Assembly (NCBI GenBank): GCA_963585895.1 | Contig: OY757921.1 | Span: 82,814,374 to 82,878,373, forward strand | From: Sepioteuthis lessoniana | Lineage: Eukaryota; Mollusca; Cephalopoda; Myopsida; Loliginidae | Direction: 5' to 3' | Length of the DNA stretch: 64,000 nt | Shown: positions 11,034-22,030 of the stretch, piece after piece | How positions within the stretch are numbered: position 1 is the stretch's first letter | Layout of the letters: each line of letters opens with the position of its first letter | Notes under the pieces: generated by a model | Told to the model about the DNA's origin: nothing | What the model saw: only the letters and a program-made list of their open reading frames with translations | The model's database searches: none | Program-made: the position numbers and the translations under genes

Positions 11034-11936
11034 TACAGGATGGAATGATAAAATTGTCACCTTAGAAAAGACGACATGATTCTATTTCCATTTAATGAAA
11101 ACTGGTTTTCTTTTTTTTTGTTGCAGACCATCTACTAGTTGGCCAGTTGTGTCCAATTCCCGAGAGGGATAGGAGCCTTCTATCATGTCTGAAAGTGACA
11201 CAATGTTCAACAAGTGAGATCGGAGATGTGCCACTGTACAACTCATGCTCTCTACTGATCCAAGTTATGACAACAGGACCATTGCCAGCACCTTCAAAAT
11301 GCAAATCTGGATTGCCACAAATAACAGGGACGTGCCCAGGGTGATGAAAACAAAGTTTCCGGCTACAGTTATGGTCTTTGGTGTGGTTTCAAGTGAGGGC
11401 CACATCATGCCACCTCACATCTTTGAAGTTGGCTTGAAAGTCAACACCAAAGTGTACCTGGATGTGCTGAAGAGTGTGGTGATCCCCTGGTGCAATCAGG
11501 TGGCCAGTGGCAGGCCCTGGTTGTGGCAGCAGGACTCGGCACCGGCCCACAAGTCCAAAGAGACCCAGGTTTGGCTTTAGAAGTGCTATGACTTTGTACC
11601 CTTCTCTCACTGGCCCCCCTCCTCCCCCGATCTGAACCTGCTGGACTACTTCATTTTGTCATATGTCGAGAACATCACCAACATGACCTTCCACAACACC
11701 AAAGCAAGCCTGATCGGTGCCATTCGCCGAGCTCCCGCCAGTGCTTGTGGAAAAGGCATGCTCCCAGTTCCGGATCCGTATCGAGGTGGTGATTGAGGCT
11801 GAAGGTGGCTACATTGAATAGATGTCAGCTCTACTACATAATCAAGTTACCTGAATTGATTTTTTCAATAAAAGTTTTAAAATAAAGCTGTAGTGTTGTT
11901 TTCTTTAGGACGACAATTTTATCGTTCAACCCGGTA
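11034..11936 (+). mobile_element. mariner-like transposon, maT/DD37D-type
   Basis: Terminal inverted repeats of about 45 bp (ggaatgataaaattgtc at the left, gacaattttatcgttc at the right) are flanked by TA. The transposase is coded on + from about 11245: FGVVSSEGHIMPP, then WLWQQDSAPAHKS with the second catalytic Asp, then PPSSPDLNLLDY. The spacing from that Asp to the Asp of LLDY is 36 residues, close to the DD37D (maT) class. The N-terminal half is largely missing, and an in-frame TAG sits at 11577-11579 between the second and third Asp, so it is inactive. Confidence 0.85.
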
Positions 11937-12141
11937 TATTATTCATTTGTTTTCACTGTTCCTGTGCTCCCCTATCTACTATGGTGTCCAATTTTTGAAG
12001 GGAATTTACTAAGGGGGAAGCCCAGTCACCTTGGTTTAGATAGGGATTCACTACCAGTAAACTCAAGTGGGGGGTGAGATTTTGAGCCCTTGTCAATTTC
12101 AGGTTTTTCATTAACAATACTAAATGCCTTGTAATTTAACA

Positions 12142-12430
12142 TATTTACCAACCCCCTCTGCTCGGGCAGGATATGACACAAGGTCAATTTTTTAAGTGGA
12201 GTTTAACAGGTTTGAATTCAGAGTTTTCCTTCTCCTAGACTAGTTGCCTCACCAAAGCTGATAAACCTAGTCTGTCCTACTATTTACCCATAGCTGGAGG
12301 GAGAATAATCGGATTCATACCTTTCCCAAGGGTATTAGAGCTGTGTGAAATGCAACCAATCTCATCCAGGATTTGAACTCGTGTCGTCGTGTACATTTCC
12401 CGCGATGATAACCATTACACCACGGGCACC
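12142..12430 (-). mobile_element. SINE-A, full length with 18-bp target duplication
   Basis: The best-defined SINE-A. It is bounded by the perfect 18-bp direct repeat atgccttgtaatttaaca (12124-12141 and 12431-12448). Sense order is: head ggtgcccgtggtgtaatggt, B box gagttcaaatcctgg, core with tacccatagctggag on the + strand, and 3' end gttggtaaatat. The duplication proves LINE-type insertion and fixes both ends. Confidence 0.95.
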
Positions 12431-12754
12431 ATGCCTTGTAATTTAACAGTGCTCAAAGTCCTATTCTTTCAATGCAATTGACTCTCAGTCACTTTCTTCT
12501 GGCACTGAAAAGATGAAAAGGATTGGGAGCTTATTGCAAGTGCGGATTGAAGAATATGATCAGGACAATCATATAGGTGTGAGAGCTTGACATGACCAGC
12601 TGACTAATTGGATTGAGCCTCTTTGACTGTCCGTCTAGACCAGTAAGGGACAAAGTGGTGTGTTGCATGTCAATTGACCACTCAGTTGCTGGGTCAAGAA
12701 CTGCTCAACATCCATGATCCTGTCATCAAGCATTACGGGTCACCACCCATGCCC
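12431..12754. other. Low-copy sequence, no gene seen
   Basis: Carries the right-hand target duplication and then sequence not matching any repeat family here. Confidence 0.4.
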
Positions 12755-12828
12755 ATAGATGCTCTTGTTGTACGGGGGGGGTCTTATTCTTCTGCAGAGG
12801 TGCAGTTGGTGTATTCTATAGTTTCAGC
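12755..12828 (-). mobile_element. VRE 5'-domain fragment
   Basis: Antisense head cttctgcagaggtgcagttg and gtattctatag. Only the first part of the 5' domain remains. Confidence 0.6.
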
Positions 12829-12831
12829 TAA

Positions 12832-12925
12832 TAATGTGGGAGTTTAAATCGACTCCCCGACACCTTGGTGTAGTAGCTATAGAAAAGGAAGCTTTCGGGT
12901 CACCCTCGACTATGATCACCAACTT
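12832..12925 (+). mobile_element. SINE-B 3' fragment
   Basis: Contains caccttggtgtagtagctat and tcgggtcaccctcgacta. The tRNA-like head is missing. Confidence 0.75.
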
Positions 12926-13259
12926 ATATCCATTAATACATGTAGAATATCTAATTAATTATAAAGATATTTATATACACACACAAATGTATAAAGAGGA
13001 AAACTTTCTAAGGTTAGCTTAGTACTTGATAAAGTCAATAGAGGTGGATAAAAATTGTTTGATATCAATTTTATAGGGCCTGCCTATGTTGGAATTTTTT
13101 GTTATAAATTTTCCTAGTTTATAGGGTCTGCTTACCTTGGAATTCTTTATTATAAATCTTCCAAGTTTCAGGAAATAATTTTTGCAGCTCTTAGTAGAAA
13201 AAGCATGTACTTTTTGTTAAGATATTCTATCTCTCTTCTCTCTCTCTCTCTATATATAT

Positions 13260-13545
13260 ATATACCAACCCCTCAGCTCGGGCAGGATATAACACAAGGT
13301 CAATTTTTAAGCGGAGTTTAACAGGTTTGAAATCAAAGTTTTCCTTCTCCTAGACTAGTTGCCTCACCAAGGCTGAAGAACCTAGACTGTCTTACTATTT
13401 ACCCATAGCTGGAGGGAGAATAATTGGATTCATACCTTTCCCAAGGGTATTAGTGCTATGGGAAATGCAATCAGTCTCATCCAGGATTTGAACTCATGTC
13501 GGCATGTCCATTTCCTATGATGATAACCATTACACCACGGGCACC
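13260..13545 (-). mobile_element. SINE-A, near full length
   Basis: Runs from ccaacccctcagctcgggca to ttacaccacgggcacctc. It lies between TA/CT simple repeats, which obscure the target duplication. Confidence 0.9.
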
Positions 13546-13599
13546 TCTCTCTCTCTATGTGTGTGTGTGTGTGTGAGAGAGAGAGCTACATATATATAT

Positions 13600-14220
13600 A
13601 TATTGACTTCTTCTGGTTTCTGTACACAATGGGATGATACTGTAAGGATCACTCCAGGGTACAAGCCTGGGTTAAGTATATATAGACCTTGGGATGCTCA
13701 GTCACCAGAACTCCTGCCTCTCAGTCTCTCTGATATAACCCTAAGGAAAGCAGTTAAGATCTATGGCATCAGTGTGTCTACAGGAGTTGACAGAAAGAGG
13801 TCAAAGTTGGTGTTCAATCACCTCAAGCAATCCAATCCATTGTTTGAAATTAATTTTTGGTCACCTAGACTGGTTACCAACCAAGGCAATAAAGCCTAGT
13901 CACTCCTGTTATTTACTCAAGCAAACAAACTTCTTTCAGTTAGAATTTGAATTTGTTTGCTGATTCCATTTTCTGTACTTTTGACATCTGCCCTTCCTAC
14001 AGTATCTCCTATAAATGAATACAACCCAAGCAATTACTTTTATAAGGAGTTAATTTTATTCTAAACCAAAGATATCAGGATTTTATCATTCCTTGTAGAA
14101 AATGATGCAATCAAAACAGATTTTATCTGATATTGTTTACTACAAAACTCTACATCACTGAAACTCTGGGACCAAAAATACGAACATGTACCAATTCAAA
14201 TATGTACACCCTCAATAAAA
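13600..14220. other. Low-copy sequence with an open frame to 13899
   Basis: The + frame from about 13600 to 13899 is open (GYKPGLSIYRPWDAQ, ending VTNQGNKA), but its upstream half runs through microsatellite. No family is recognised and no splice sites stand out. It could be an old repeat. Confidence 0.3.
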
Positions 14221-14227
14221 TACTATA

Positions 14228-14580
14228 TCATCATCATCATCATCATCATGTCGTGCCGCCAGCACGGATATCCCTGATCCTCTCTCGCCACTTCTCCCTA
14301 TTATTCATCGCCTCTGGCAGGTCTTCAGGGTTACATCCTGTGTCCTCACATAGCTGCTGTATGTATGTTCGAGCTGGTCATCCTGCTTTTGCTTGGCTAT
14401 ATGTGGGGGTCCATAGAAGTATATCACTTATGGGTTCGTCCTTGCTTCTCCAGCAGTGTCCTGCATGTCTGGTTCATCTAACTTGTAGTTTTTGTGATGG
14501 GAGGCAAGTGGCCGTATAGTTGGTGTCTTGTGGGGTGTTGCCTCCAGAACTTGTTCAATATTGGTCTCAACATTCTTAAC
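14228..14580 (-). mobile_element. RTE-like LINE 3' end
   Basis: The minus strand codes LLWTP, RTYIQQLCEDTG-like and MNNREKWRERIRDIRAGGTT-like blocks, then a stop and (ATG)n at 14228-14250. A short 3' UTR ending in a trinucleotide repeat is typical of RTE elements. The copy is 5'-truncated in the C-terminal region of the ORF, as target-primed insertion usually gives, and has substitutions making stops. Confidence 0.75.
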
Positions 14581-14831
14581 CAAACTTGATTTTCTTTTGT
14601 TATAAAATTTCAATCTTGTAGAGTTTGGAAATAAATAATACATAATATGATCCATTTTGATTCCATAATCCTAATAAAAATAATAGTCATGGTATTGTTG
14701 ACTTAGGAGAAAATTAAATTTTTCATTAAAAAATTGTAGGGGGTGTACTTATGTATGGGCAGTACTCCATATATGTTCATATGTAATAAAGTTTTTAAGT
14801 AGACATACATAGTAGTTTAAAAGGATTAGGG

Positions 14832-15105
14832 TTAATGCAATGGTTATCCTTGTAGGAAATAAAAATTGAGACCCAAGTTCAAATTCTTGACCAGGCTGTT
14901 TATTTTTCACTTTGCATTAAGGCTATTTGGAAAGGTAGGAATCTATCCGTTCTCCCAACCCAGTGATGAATAAACATTTGGGAAGACTGGCTTCTTTCAC
15001 CTTGGTTTATACAACCTGTTTAAGCAAAGAAAAACTCTGAGTTAAAACCAGCTTTACTCTGCTGAAAAACTGACTTTCTGTTCCATCCTGCTTTTGGTGA
15101 TGGTT
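14832..15105 (+). mobile_element. SINE-A, old and diverged
   Basis: Blocks in order: atgcaatggttatccttgta, caagttcaaattctt, ggaaaggtaggaatc, aaaactctgagtt, tgactttctgttccatcctg. Many changes against other copies. Confidence 0.65.
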
Positions 15106-15205
15106 TGGTTTGTTTAATGGTATATCAACCTTCCTGGGTCATTCAATGGCCAAGCTATTCTAGTAGAAGAACAGCAGTGGTGCTAGTTGATCCATAGCTG
15201 GTAGA
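15106..15205 (-). mobile_element. SINE-D, 5'-truncated
   Basis: Antisense tail taatggtatatcaaccttcc, then attctagtagaagaacagc and atccatagctggtag. Confidence 0.7.
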
Positions 15206-15210
15206 ATGTT

Positions 15211-15360
15211 GTTGGCCTAATGAGTAGAGTGTTCGCCAATTATTCGGGAGACCGGGGTTCAATCCCAGATCGAATAATACCAAAGACCCCAAAAATGGTA
15301 CTTGATGCTGCCTTGTTTAACACTCAACATTAGGTTGCGAACTTTACTAACTTACTCTTA
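15211..15360 (+). mobile_element. SINE-B, internally short
   Basis: Head ggcctaatgagtagagtgtt, B box gggttcaatcccag, then a jump to gcgaactttactaacttac. The middle (about 100 bp) is missing. Confidence 0.75.
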
Positions 15361-15655
15361 TAGTTTTCTTAACAGTATTTGGTCGAAAGTGAACATAATA
15401 GCACAACTGGATTTTGAATTTACTTATTACAATATACAATGTCCAGTGGATTGGATCATAAAAGAACAGTTTGGTAAATAAATAGTTTTGAAAAAATGTG
15501 TCCACTTCAATAACAGATATGGTTATTGCACAAATGTTTGTAAAACACTTTCATAATAAAAATGGATGTCATAATAAATAAAAGTTAGAATATAAAGTGT
15601 AACTGTGCGGTAATTCTCTTTGAATGACGTAAAATTGTTATCCATTTTATTAGCT
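15361..15655. other. Low-copy sequence, no gene seen
   Basis: No repeat family or coding signal recognised. Confidence 0.4.
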
Positions 15656-15659
15656 TCTT

Positions 15660-16082
15660 ACTTGATTGATTGATTTTAACAGCATGTCAACTTGCCTGGG
15701 GCTATTTTATGCTTAGAGGTTAGGGAATTGCATTTATTGTATGTTTATATTTACAGTTTTTTTCTAGTTATTTCTTAATGTTTTTTTGTTTTGTTTTTTT
15801 TGCACATGATCTGATCAAATATAAATAATTTTCAAACAGATCTATTAGACCCATAGATGGGATTCTAATGAGTACTACCAATCCTGATTGGAGAGGACCT
15901 GAGAGTAACGAAAATAAAAGAGTACCCCACACATCTCAGATCAGGAGCCTCACTATCAGATGCAGTTTAGTATCATACCCAAGCAAGTCATTTTTGGGTA
16001 GTTCTAACCCTTCTGCAGAGGTGTTAGAGCCCCCCACTCTAAAAAAAAAAGATGTCAGTGTATATTCTAAGCCCTGCTAATA
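15660..16082 (-). mobile_element. VRE, old and diverged
   Basis: Antisense tail ttaacagcatgtcaacttg, then acccatagatgggattct, tactaccaatcctgattgg and cccttctgcagaggtg. The internal repeats are replaced by T-rich sequence. Confidence 0.65.
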
Positions 16083-16369
16083 GGGGTCACCTATAATTTA
16101 AGAAAGTTTTCAGAATATTTTATACATTAAAGTATTACTTAAACATATTCAATAGATTTCTCTCTAAATTCATTATTATAATGTTTATCCTTTCTTATAA
16201 AAGTATTTTAAACTCGTAATAGTAGCCAGGCTTTGCTGCAATGTTTTTGTTTCAAAATAGGATGTCAATTTGTAATCATGCCAAAAACAAAACAAACCTC
16301 CATAAACATCCTAATACATCTTAGTTTCAGACTTTTATGTATTAGAGTGATATTATAAGAAAACAAAAG
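16083..16369. other. AT-rich low-copy sequence, no gene seen
   Basis: No repeat family or coding signal recognised. Confidence 0.4.
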
Positions 16370-16945
16370 CTGTTACAATATCATATCATATTATATCATA
16401 TCATGATATATGAAAATGAAGACTGTTATTATATCAAATAATCATGATATTATATGAAAATCAAGACAATTACTAATTATCTTGATTTTACATATTATCT
16501 TGATATTACATAAAAATAAAGGCCATTACTTTATCATATTGCATGAAAATGAAGATCTTTATTCGATTATATTATTTTATATCATATTTCATATTACAAG
16601 AAAATGAAGACCATTACTATATTTTATCCTTATCATTATCATATCATATTGTATCATTTTCTATCTCATTATCATGATATATGAAAATGAAGACCATTAC
16701 TATATTTTATCCTTATCATTATCATATCATATTGTATCATTTTATATCTCATTATCATGACATTATATGAAAATGAAGGTTGATACAATATCATATTATC
16801 AGAAAATGAAGGCCATTATCATATTTTATCATTTTATATTATATTATCATAATGTTTGAAGAAAATGAAGATCATTACTATATGATATCAATATCATTAT
16901 CATAGCATATCATTTTATATCATATTACCATGATATATGATAGTG
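16370..16945. repeat. AT-rich minisatellite, unit about 84 bp
   Basis: Diverged tandem units built on atatgaaaatgaagaccatt, cattatcatatcatattgta and tctcattatcatgat. The two units around 16600-16770 are nearly identical. Higher A/T than the flanks. Confidence 0.8.
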
Positions 16946-17081
16946 AAGACTGTTACTATGTATCTGCAAATGTATGTATAGGTATTTATGTTTTAGCTTT
17001 TATAATTTTCATCACAATTTATCATTTCATGTCTGTGAACTTGCATTTAATTCATATTTGATAATTCTGTCTCATATACCA

Positions 17082-17343
17082 ACCGGACATTGGTATAATG
17101 GTTAGGGTGTTTACCAATAGTCTGGGAGACCTGGGTTCAATCCCATGTTGAGTTGTACCAAAGACTCAAAAAATGGTACTTGATGTCTCCTTGCTTAACA
17201 GTCAGCATTATAAGATATGGATCAAGGATAAAGTGGAGCAATCCAGGGAAAGGAGTAGCGCTCTTCCTTACACCTCGGTATAGTAGCTATCAAAAAGAGA
17301 GCCTTCTGGTCGCCCTTGACTATGATCGCCAACTTTACTTACT
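17082..17343 (+). mobile_element. SINE-B, full length
   Basis: Head ggacattggtataatggtta, B box gggttcaatcccatg, body to cgcccttgactatgatcgcc and an (actt)n tail. The A-box region differs from other copies, so this is a subfamily. Confidence 0.85.
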
Positions 17344-17413
17344 TATATTTAAATTCTGAATGAAAGGAATTGAAATTATTACAGTTGCCTGTGATTTAGA
17401 ATATTGTTTGTAA

Positions 17414-17800
17414 TCATCATCATCAAGGTATGCTGGCAGCATGGATTCCCTTAAATCCCTCTTACCATCCATCCCTATCGTCCATCACTCTTGGTAAGTT
17501 GTCTAAACAGCCCCCAGTGTCTGCACAAAGCTGAAGAATGTAAGTTTTTGCTGGTCAGTCAACACAGGAGTGTCCATGTGTGACATCCCATTATACAACG
17601 TTGATTATAGGTTTGTCTTTACTTCACTAGAACTGCCTAGCATATCTTCCTTTTTCTTGGATGGTTTATGAGATGTGAAGCAAGTGGCTGTACAGTTACT
17701 GTTTTGTAGGGTTCTACTTTCTTGTACAGTTCCTATCTGGCTTTTTCTCCAATTGTTTCTTTTGAGTCCAAATGGTGCCACCATACAGTTGTACTGACAA
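17414..17800 (-). mobile_element. RTE-like LINE 3' end, diverged
   Basis: Same layout as 14228-14580: (ATG)n, then a gctggcagcatggattcc-like end and the C-terminal ORF region. Translation is broken by stops. Confidence 0.65.
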
Positions 17801-18135
17801 TATTTATTACTCATCATGAAAGTGCTTAATTAGCTTTTGCATGATAATGTTTGTTCAATAATATCAATGATGACCATTAAACTAAGCCCATCTTTGTAAA
17901 TAACTGCACTGTCCCTGACCTCTAAGAGCATGCCAAATTTCCTATCTAGCTCTTTCTCCAAGCTTTTCATCACAGTCAATCCTACTACACTTGACTTTTG
18001 TCTGAAACACATGTTGCACAAATATACGGAATGATAATAGATAAAAACATCTTAATATCAAATTTGAAATCATCTGCAAACCTATTCATTTTAAAATATT
18101 TATTTTTCTCTGGATAAAAATCTTTATATATATAT

Positions 18136-18720
18136 ATCATCATGTCGTGCCACTAGCATGGATTTCGCTAATTCTCTTTCGCTATTCATCTCTATTGTTC
18201 ATCACATTTGCCAGGGCCTGTAGACTACATCCTGGTTCCGTACATACTGTTGTTGATAAGTTCTAGCTGGTCGTCCAACACCTGCTTGTCCGTGTGATGG
18301 GGTCCATAAGAGAATATCACTTACAAGTTCATCTTTATTCTTTAAGCAATGTCCCACATGTCTTGTTTATCTGATTTGAATGGTTTTATAGATGGGAGGT
18401 AGATGGCCATACAGCTGCTGTTTTGTGGGATGTTGCTTCCTGGATCAGTTCAATACAGCTTGTAGTATTCTTGTGCAATTGCTGTCAAGTTTTTTCTCCA
18501 TATGCTTAGTCAACGTCCATGTAGTGCATCCATATAGTAGTATGGATGTGACCACTGCTTGGAAAAAATTGCATTTTATTTTATCAGCTAGGTCTGACTT
18601 CCATATGACCAATAACCTATTGATAGCTGACCATGCCTTCGCTTGTCTCATACTGATATCATTTTTCATAGAGGAGATGCTGCTTCCAAGGTAAGTGAAT
18701 TTGTCCACTAGTTTCAGTGA
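18136..18720 (-). mobile_element. RTE-like LINE 3' end, longest coding remnant
   Basis: The minus strand codes MDKFTYLGSSISSMKNDISM, then ILLYGCTTWTLTKHMEKKLD and further C-terminal blocks to the (ATG)2-3 end at 18138. FTYLGS and LYGCTTW are standard landmarks behind the reverse-transcriptase fingers in non-LTR elements. An open frame of 87 codons survives (18445-18708). Confidence 0.8.
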
Positions 18721-18749
18721 ACCACCTTTTAGTGTGGAGGTATCTCCTC

Positions 18750-18940
18750 TTTAATGTTTTAGCTGCTATATCCTTTAGCCTTCTTCAAGAGTCTTTTGTC
18801 ATAGTAAACTTGTGAGAATTTTGATTTGAAGCCTTTATTCAATCCAGAGAGTTAGACAGTTCTTATTCTACTGTCAGTGCCTTAAAATAGCTCTAATCAG
18901 TTAATTTGCCTTCTTAATTATTTCTTGAAAATTACCAAGA
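18750..18940 (-). mobile_element. SINE-E fragment
   Basis: Shares ctttagccttcttcaaga, tttattcaatcc and agttaatttgccttctta with copies at 19965, 40815, 59104 and 61205. Confidence 0.55.
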
Positions 18941-19034
18941 AGGCCAGAAGGTACACTGGCCAAAACATTGTGTGTATAACAAGCAAGATAGGTGCAATAG
19001 CCCAAATCTAGAAAATAAACTTCTCATCTCATAA

Positions 19035-19067
<33 letters not shown>

Positions 19068-19071
<4 letters not shown>

Positions 19072-19945
19072 GATCATTAAATAAGTTTCCAGACTTTTTT
19101 CGCATGGGCACTTTTACTGATAGTACACACATGAAACTCTAGTCCCCTTCGAAGTAATCTCCTCCGGCTGCAATGCACTTGTACCGTTCCAACAACTTCT
19201 GGAAGGCCCCATGGAAGTCCTCTTGTGTGAGCGTGTCAATGACTTTCATCACAGCCTCTTTCATCTCCTCAATTGTCTCATGATGACAGCCTCTGAGCTT
19301 AGAGAATAAGCAAAAGTTACAGGGAGCAAGGTCTGGACTATAGGGAGGCTAAGGAACTGTCTTGATACCCATCTTGGTCAAATAGTCTGTGACAAGGATG
19401 GAGTTGTGGACTGGTGCATTGTCCTGGTGGAAATACCACTGAGCCGTTTTGAAGAGTGCTGGCCTCTTCCCTAGGAATCTCTTCCTGAACCTCAACATAG
19501 TAACCCTAACCCTAACCGTTTGGCCAATCAACTGTGGTGTATTGACTTCCTTACTCCTCGCACATCTCTCATCATCCCTCACAGACTCTGTGCCTTCCTT
19601 GAATCTCTTATGCCACTCAAAAACTGATGCTTGATTCATGCAAGATGCCTCAAAAGCAGTCTGAAGCAGTTTCTGTGGCATTTTTTCCAAGTTTAAAACA
19701 GAATTTTATTGCATATCATTCTTCTAAAGTGTCAGATTGCATTTTTGAAATTCCCCAGCTGTGACAATCAGGCTTTAGTAGGGTGTATTCCAATTGCTGC
19801 TGTAGCTGTTCATTTGAACCTGAAATCATAAAAATTGGCTAGTCATCTCATAAGATGTATAGCAATAACATACTGAATTCTCAAGAGTCTATGACAATTT
19901 TAAATGCCTGTACAAAAAAGTCTGGAAACTTATTGAAGGCACCAC
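19068..19945 (-). mobile_element. mariner transposon (DD34D), internally deleted
   Basis: Inverted ends ataagtttccagactttttt (left) and its complement (right, near 19918-19937). The minus strand codes the N-terminal HTH part (MPQKLLQTAFEASCMNQASV), then FHQDNAPVHNS, PPYSPDLAPCNF and a C-terminal end QKLLERYKCIAAGGDYFEGD. The spacing from the QD aspartate to the residue after APC is 34, as in DD34D mariners, but that residue is Asn. A premature stop precedes PPYSP. The middle of the gene is missing, and three telomere-type TTAGGG units mark the junction (19500-19517). Confidence 0.9.
19500..19517 (-). repeat. Interstitial telomere-type repeat (TTAGGG)3
   Basis: taaccctaaccctaacc on the + strand, inside the mariner at its internal deletion. 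TTAGGG is the usual telomere unit of molluscs. The surrounding frame stays open across it. Confidence 0.8.
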
Positions 19946-19964
19946 ATATATATGTGTGTGTGTG

Positions 19965-20120
19965 GGGGTGTTTTGGCTGCTGTATCCTTTAGCCTTCTTC
20001 AAGAATTTTCATTTGAAGCCTTTATTCAATCCAAAGAGTTAGACAATTCTCATTCCATTATCCATGCCTTAAAATTTCCCTAATCATTTGCTTTGTTTTC
20101 TAAGTTATTTTGTTCATAAA
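19965..20120 (-). mobile_element. SINE-E fragment
   Basis: ggctgctgtatcctttagcc, gaagcctttattcaatcc and ccatgccttaaaatttc match 18750-18940. Confidence 0.5.
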
Positions 20121-20345
20121 ATCCTGCTTCTCTTTTGTTATGAGTATAACAATGAAGATAAGGATAATAGTCTGAATGGCGTTAAGAATGTAAATAATAA
20201 CAACTCCTCATTTCAGAAATTTATACAGATATTTATCATATATATATATTGAAAAGATTTATGGTTCTCCCAAGCTCATTTGTTGATTCAATGGAGGACT
20301 AAATATTGTAGTATTATTAAATTGTGCTCAATCTCAATGATAAAG

Positions 20346-20346
<1 letters not shown>

Positions 20347-20400
<54 letters not shown>

Positions 20401-20472
20401 TGATATACTTTTTGTGCTTATATATATATATATATATATTGATATATTTTTTGTCTGCTTATATATATATAC
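20347..20472. repeat. (TA)n microsatellite with two interruptions
   Basis: TA runs separated by two similar spacers, tgatatactttttgtgctta and tgatatattttttgtctgctt. Confidence 0.9.
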
Positions 20473-20762
20473 ATATTTACCGACTCCTCCGCTCGGGCTG
20501 GATATGATACAAGGTCAATTTTTAAGTGGAGTTTAACAGGTTTGAATTCAGAGTTTTCCTTCTCCTAGACTAGTTGCCTCACCAAGGCTGAAGAAATAGT
20601 CTGCCCTACTATTTACCCATAGCTGGAGGAAGAATAATTGGATTCATACCTTTCCCAAGGGTATTAGTTCTATATGAAATGCAATCAGTCTCATCCAGGA
20701 TTTGAACTCATGTCGGCGTGTCCATTTCCTATGACGATAACCATTACATCACGGGCACCTCC
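20472..20762 (-). mobile_element. SINE-A, full length
   Basis: Runs from catatttaccgactcctccg to ttacatcacgggcacctcc. The 3' end lies in TA repeats, so the target duplication is unreadable. Confidence 0.9.
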
Positions 20763-21168
20763 AAAAAAGGTACATTAAACTTTAATAAACAAGTAACAAT
20801 AACAATTTAGAACAAAAACAGAGATATAAAGTCAAGAGCAATTATTGTAACAGTTCATGAGAGACAGGAAATTAAACTGTGAGTATCGGCTTTAAATATC
20901 TTGAAGCAATTCCTGCAACTTAAGCATGTAAAATATTGAAATAAATTACTTAAGAAAACAGTTATTTTATTTAAAAAATGGATTATATAAAATATGATCT
21001 TAGTGTAGAAGAAATGATTTTGCAGTTTTCTCAATCAGTAATTGTGGTTACTATTCTAATTTTATTAATGTTGAATAACGGAAATAGATAATACCCACCT
21101 TTTTTTTCTGTTTACGTGTTTTTTGTGTTATGGGTAGAGAGATAGACCAGAGAAGATTTAGAAAGGTT
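20763..21168. other. AT-rich low-copy sequence, no gene seen
   Basis: No repeat family or exon signal recognised. Confidence 0.4.
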
Positions 21169-21169
21169 T

Positions 21170-21388
21170 TGCTTTGCTTTGCTTTGTATAATGGCATATC
21201 AACCATCATGGGTTATTTAATACCAAAACCCTTCTCATAGAAGAACAGTAATGACACTATTTAACCTAAAGCTGGAGGGATAAGAATGTTCATGCCTTTC
21301 CCAAGAGTATTAATCCAAAAGTGAGTATAATACTGCTACAGGAGTTCAAATTCACTTACTTTGAAACCAGAGTCCAACACTTTAGCCT
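21170..21388 (-). mobile_element. SINE-D, near full length
   Basis: In sense order: a tRNA-like head (gcctaaaggctaaagtgttg, then gtgaatttgaactcctg as B box), a core shared with SINE-A (cttgggaaaggcatgaaca, ccagctttaggttaaatag), and the tail shared with VRE (taaataacccatgatggttg, atgccattatac) ending in (aaagc)n. This copy shows the three-module layout best. Confidence 0.75.
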
Positions 21389-21925
21389 TTAGGCAAAGTA
21401 ACTTACTTGACTTAGATAGGCATGGACAGCTATTGATAGGCTTTTGATCTGATGGAAATCAAACCTGACCGATAAAATGAAACGTAGTTTCTTCCAGGCA
21501 GCGGTTGTGTTGATACTGCTATATGGATGCACTATTTGGATGCTAACTAAATGGCTGGAGAAGAAGCTAGACAGCAATTACAAAAGAATGTTGCGAGCAA
21601 TTTAAACAAGTCCTGGCAGCAACACCCCACAAGGCACCAACTATACAGCCACCTGCCTCCCATCATGAAAACTATCCAAGCAAGACGAACCAGACATGCA
21701 GGACACTGCTGGAGAAGCAGGGACGAGCTCATTAGTGATGTACTCCTATGGACCCCCACATATGGCTGAGCAAAAGCAGGATGACCAGCTCAAACATACA
21801 TTCAGCAGCTATGTGAGGATATGGGATGTAGCCCTGAAGACTTGCGAGAGGCGATGAACAATAGGGAGAAGTGGTGAGAGAGGGTTAGGGATATCCATGC
21901 TAGCAGCACGACATGATGATGATGA
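21389..21925 (+). mobile_element. RTE-like LINE 3' end
   Basis: The + strand codes LLYGCTIWMLTKWLEKKLDS, then HPTRHQLYSHLPPIMKTIQA, TRHAGHCWRSRDELISDVLL and a C-terminal block ending RDIHASSTT, followed by (ATG)n at 21913-21925. At least one frame change and several stops. It directly abuts the SINE-D. Confidence 0.8.
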
Positions 21926-22030
21926 ATATATATCGACAGATTGATATGAGCAGGTTTAGATTGATTGACAAATAGAAATGGGCTGACAAAGACAGCTGAA
22001 TTTTGATCTGAAATGTTCACTGTATGGTAT

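Noticed and set aside
17830-18021. Minus-strand frame with MKSLEKELDRKFGMLLEVRD
   Set aside because: It looks protein-like, but no motif, splice site or family could be recognised, and it lies between LINE fragments.
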